Assembly: GCF_014237455.1 (NCBI RefSeq)
Contig: NZ_JABZFL010000041.1
Location: 1-64,000 of the forward strand
DNA: 64,000 bases
From: Desulfobacula sp.
GTDB taxonomy: Bacteria; Desulfobacterota; Desulfobacteria; Desulfobacterales; Desulfobacteraceae
Direction: 5' to 3'
In this document: piece after piece, positions 61,889-64,000 of the stretch
How the letters are laid out: each line of letters starts with the position of its first letter
Numbering within the stretch: the first letter of the stretch is position 1
Notes under the pieces: generated by a model
Databases searched by the model: none
Told to the model about the DNA's origin: nothing
The model's input: the letters and a program-made list of their open reading frames with translations, nothing else
Position numbers and translations under genes: made by a program

Positions 61889-62470
61889 ATGATGAAATTG
61901 ATTAAACTAAGCTTATCTTTGTTCTTTGCTATTCTTTTATTATTCGTTCCAAACAATGCAATGGCAGACAAATATTCAGATGCCATTAACGTGTTTAATA
62001 AGTCGGATGCTGTAAAACCATTTTTTAATAAGGCATATGGATATGCCGTGTTTCCAACTGTTGGAAAGGGTGGAATTGGTTTGGGGGGCGCCTATGGTTC
62101 AGGCAGAGTATACAAACAGGCAAAAATTTCAGGTACAGCCACGCTGATGAAAATAAGTATTGGTTTCCAACTGGGAGGACAGGCCTTCAGTCAAATCATT
62201 TTCTTCCAGGATAAACGCGCCTATAATGAGTTTACAGGCGGAAACTTTGAATTTGACGGTTCTGCGTCTGCCGTCGTCATCACAGCGGCAGCCCAGGCAC
62301 AGGCAAGTACCCAGGGTACTACAGCCGGGGCAAGCATAGGACCCGCCACCGGCACCCAGGCAGAAACCAAATACACTAAAGGAATGGCCATATTTGTCCA
62401 CACTCTGGGGGGGTTGATGTATGAAGTATCCATTGGCGGACAAAAATTCTCATTTACGCCCATAAATTAA
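61889..62470 (+). CDS. Exported SYLF-domain (YSC84-like) lipid-binding protein
   Basis: A 193-aa protein with a signal peptide ending NNAMA. The SYLF domain follows: KPFFNKAYGYAVFPTVGKGG, GIGLGGAYGSG, then QAFSQIIFFQDKRAYNEF. SYLF domains bind phosphoinositides in eukaryotes; in bacteria the exported form is of unknown role, probably envelope-associated. The segment 130-160 is Ala/Gln/Thr-rich. SD AAGGAGG favours the second ATG (61892). It diverges from the histidine kinase gene. Confidence 0.85.
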   Translation: MMKLIKLSLSLFFAILLLFVPNNAMADKYSDAINVFNKSDAVKPFFNKAYGYAVFPTVGKGGIGLGGAYGSGRVYKQAKISGTATLMKISIGFQLGGQAFSQIIFFQDKRAYNEFTGGNFEFDGSASAVVITAAAQAQASTQGTTAGASIGPATGTQAETKYTKGMAIFVHTLGGLMYEVSIGGQKFSFTPIN

Positions 62471-62504
62471 GTTAACCTATTTTATCCGCTACCCTGACCG
62501 GATA

Positions 62505-63605
62505 GTGAAAGACGTATTATTCCATCTGAAACAACAAACAGACATCTGCCGGTTTCAAGCAAACCTTGCAAAATGGTATCAGGTACATCATCGAAAGCTT
62601 CCCTGGCGGGAGAGCCATGACCCGTACCGTATCTGGATATCAGAGGTCATGCTCCAGCAGACCCAGGTCAAAACGGTAATCCCCTATTTTTTAAATTTTA
62701 TCGATCATTTCCCCACCCTTCAGGATCTGGCTGAATCTGATCTTGGAACGGTTCTCAAAATGTGGGAAGGACTAGGGTATTATGCCCGGGCCAGAAATTT
62801 TCATAAAGCTGCTGCTATCATCACAAATGACTTAAACGGTGCCATCCCGGATGACTTTTATCAGTTTAAAAAGCTGCCCGGAGTAGGGGACTATATTGGT
62901 GCGGCTGTCCAGAGTATTGCTTTTGGTCACCCATTTGCTGTGGTGGATGGAAATGTCAAACGGGTTTTAGCAAGACTGTATTGTATCAAATATCCTGTCA
63001 ATAAACCCTCTTCCCATAAACAGTTCAAAGATTATGCCGACAGTCTTCTTGATAAAAACGAACCGAGAACATTTAACCAGGCCATGATGGAGCTGGGCGC
63101 ATTATTATGCACTCCAAGGAACCCACAATGCAACACCTGTCCGGTTTCTGAATTTTGCAAAGCAGTTTTGTCTGATAAAGTGAATGCGTTCCCCAGGCGG
63201 GTTAGGGCCAAAAAGGTTCCCACCTATCATATTGCCGCTGGAATTGTCCGGAAAAATGGAAAAATCCTGATCACCCGGCGAAAGCTTGAGGGTCTTTTAG
63301 GAGGATTGTGGGAATTTCCAGGGGGAAAACTTAAAAAACATGAAGATGCCTCATCTGCCTGCATCCGAGAGCTACAGGAAGAAACCGGTATTACCACCCA
63401 AATAGAATCTCATCTGACAACCATACACCATGCCTACACCCATTTTAAAATTCAAATGGACATTTTCTATTGCCGCTATATCTCCGGCAGGATTCACTTA
63501 ACCGGACCCATTGATTTTAAATGGATCAGGCTCAAAGATATTGATACTTTTGCATTTCCAAAAGCCAACTTAAAGTTCATTCCCATGATTGAAGAAGAAC
63601 AGTGA
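62505..63605 (+). CDS. mutY: A/G-specific adenine glycosylase MutY
   Basis: A 366-aa DNA repair enzyme that removes adenine mispaired with 8-oxoguanine. It has LPWRESHDPYRIWISEVMLQ-type N-terminal residues with the catalytic Glu in SEVMLQQTQ, the helix-hairpin-helix LPGVGDYIGAA and Asp in VVDGNVKR. The 4Fe-4S cluster Cys are C-x6-C-x2-C-x5-C (CTPRNPQCNTCPVSEFC). The C-terminal NUDIX-like domain recognises 8-oxoG (GGLWEFPGGKL; RELQEETGI). It starts with GTG at 62505, 34 bases after the SYLF gene; no strong SD. Confidence 0.95.
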   Translation: MKDVLFHLKQQTDICRFQANLAKWYQVHHRKLPWRESHDPYRIWISEVMLQQTQVKTVIPYFLNFIDHFPTLQDLAESDLGTVLKMWEGLGYYARARNFHKAAAIITNDLNGAIPDDFYQFKKLPGVGDYIGAAVQSIAFGHPFAVVDGNVKRVLARLYCIKYPVNKPSSHKQFKDYADSLLDKNEPRTFNQAMMELGALLCTPRNPQCNTCPVSEFCKAVLSDKVNAFPRRVRAKKVPTYHIAAGIVRKNGKILITRRKLEGLLGGLWEFPGGKLKKHEDASSACIRELQEETGITTQIESHLTTIHHAYTHFKIQMDIFYCRYISGRIHLTGPIDFKWIRLKDIDTFAFPKANLKFIPMIEEEQ

Positions 63606-63638
63606 TCACCTGTAGATTTAAAAAAACCACAGGTGATC
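63604..63638. terminator. Hairpin between convergent mutY and autotransporter genes
   Basis: GATCACCTGT (63604-63613) pairs perfectly with ACAGGTGATC (63629-63638), beginning within the mutY stop codon. T-runs are poor on both sides, so termination strength is uncertain. Confidence 0.55.
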
Positions 63639-63685
63639 CCACCGGCCAGATGTTGAATTTATAGGGTTTTTCTGTGCTCATTCTT

Positions 63686-64000
63686 TTAAAACTCATAGCG
63701 GATCAGGAAAAACACTTCCTGTGCCATGTAACCATCTCGGAACTCGGCTGTATACTTGATCGGGAAAGATAGACCGTTTTTATAAAAAAATGTGGCCCCG
63801 GCTTCGAGCAAAAGGCTGTTTGAGTCTATATTCTGGCCATCAATTGAAAACTTGGTACCAGGTGCACCGGCAAATGCCCCGGTGATGACCTGGTCATCAA
63901 TGGCAAAATCATGCTTCCAGGCCAGGCGAAGCTCCGGCATCAGTTCAAAGTTCTCGTACGTCAGTCGTCTGGCCGCTACAGCACCTATCTGGAAAAATAA
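63686..64000 (-). CDS. Autotransporter-like outer-membrane beta-barrel, 3' end only
   Basis: This is the C-terminal ~104 residues of a protein that runs past the window edge. Beyond the ATG at 63940 the frame stays open to 64000 (QIGAVAARRLTYENFELMPE), so that ATG is not the start. Alternating hydrophobic/polar strands, ELRLAWKHDF, and a terminal RYEF with a final aromatic residue are typical of autotransporter barrels inserted by the Bam machinery. The passenger domain cannot be seen. Confidence 0.7.
   Translation of the reverse strand, partial: LFFQIGAVAARRLTYENFELMPELRLAWKHDFAIDDQVITGAFAGAPGTKFSIDGQNIDSNSLLLEAGATFFYKNGLSFPIKYTAEFRDGYMAQEVFFLIRYEF

Overview
The window is bacterial and most likely comes from a Gram-negative, anaerobic, Desulfobacterales-type deltaproteobacterium. 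This is inferred from AT-rich coding with strong purine-rich Shine-Dalgarno (SD) sites and from the gene set: LL-diaminopimelate aminotransferase, tandem MoeA proteins (one with a periplasmic-binding-like domain), an M16C presequence-protease homologue, a fused ADP-forming acyl-CoA synthetase, receiver plus PEP/pyruvate-binding giant proteins, FmdE, NtrC-type regulators and a B12 riboswitch. No rRNA, tRNA or CRISPR array was recognised.

Layout. 1-1560: accessory edge with an integron-attC-like dyad, a lone LicD-family gene, a large palindrome and decayed sequence. 1559-13776 (mostly minus): MFS exporter, UvrD-like helicase, phosphomannomutase/phosphoglucomutase, UppP, a VWA/OmpA lipoprotein, two MoeA genes separated by a perfect 26-bp inverted repeat, dapL and rsmA. 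14066-17420 (plus): a small wHTH-like protein and an M16C protease.

17472-32951 is the most interesting block. A potB-potC-potD-potA-type uptake system, a 111-aa unknown, a twin KamA-like radical SAM protein, an M23-like protein and an ADP-forming acyl-CoA synthetase read in one direction. In front lies a sigma-54 promoter (27524-27540) with three evenly spaced 18-bp palindromes, and then the gene for a PAS/sigma-54 activator. That activator is translationally coupled to an amidohydrolase and a proline-racemase-family enzyme; a PLP-dependent dehydratase diverges from them. I read this as an uncharacterised amino-compound uptake and catabolism locus under sigma-54 control.

32938-45333: a receiver/PEP-binding protein, a solitary amino-acid-type binding protein, a CtlX-like hydrolase, a 'mobile mystery' A/B (XRE + Fic) pair inside a 22-bp direct repeat, an unlisted 55-aa gene, an RlmL-like methyltransferase, DUF4438, an MFS protein, a YhdH-type reductase and a small zinc ribbon. 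45746-49316: a solitary binding protein followed by a membrane HAMP-PAS-nucleotidyl cyclase of different base composition, probably a sensor pair. 49667-54635: a BtuFCD/FecBCD-type importer behind a promoter-operator-hairpin leader, FmdE with a zinc finger, then cobT behind a cobalamin riboswitch. 55579-61701: a metal-handling operon (CxxC HMA protein, DUF2318, HMA-like protein, FtsX/LolD-type ABC pair) with a near-consensus sigma-54 promoter, next to an NtrC-type two-component system. 61889-64000: a SYLF protein, MutY and the 3' end of an autotransporter-like barrel.

Functions come from motif recognition by eye; no database search was run. Where the longest reading frame lacked an SD site and an internal start had one, the internal start is given.
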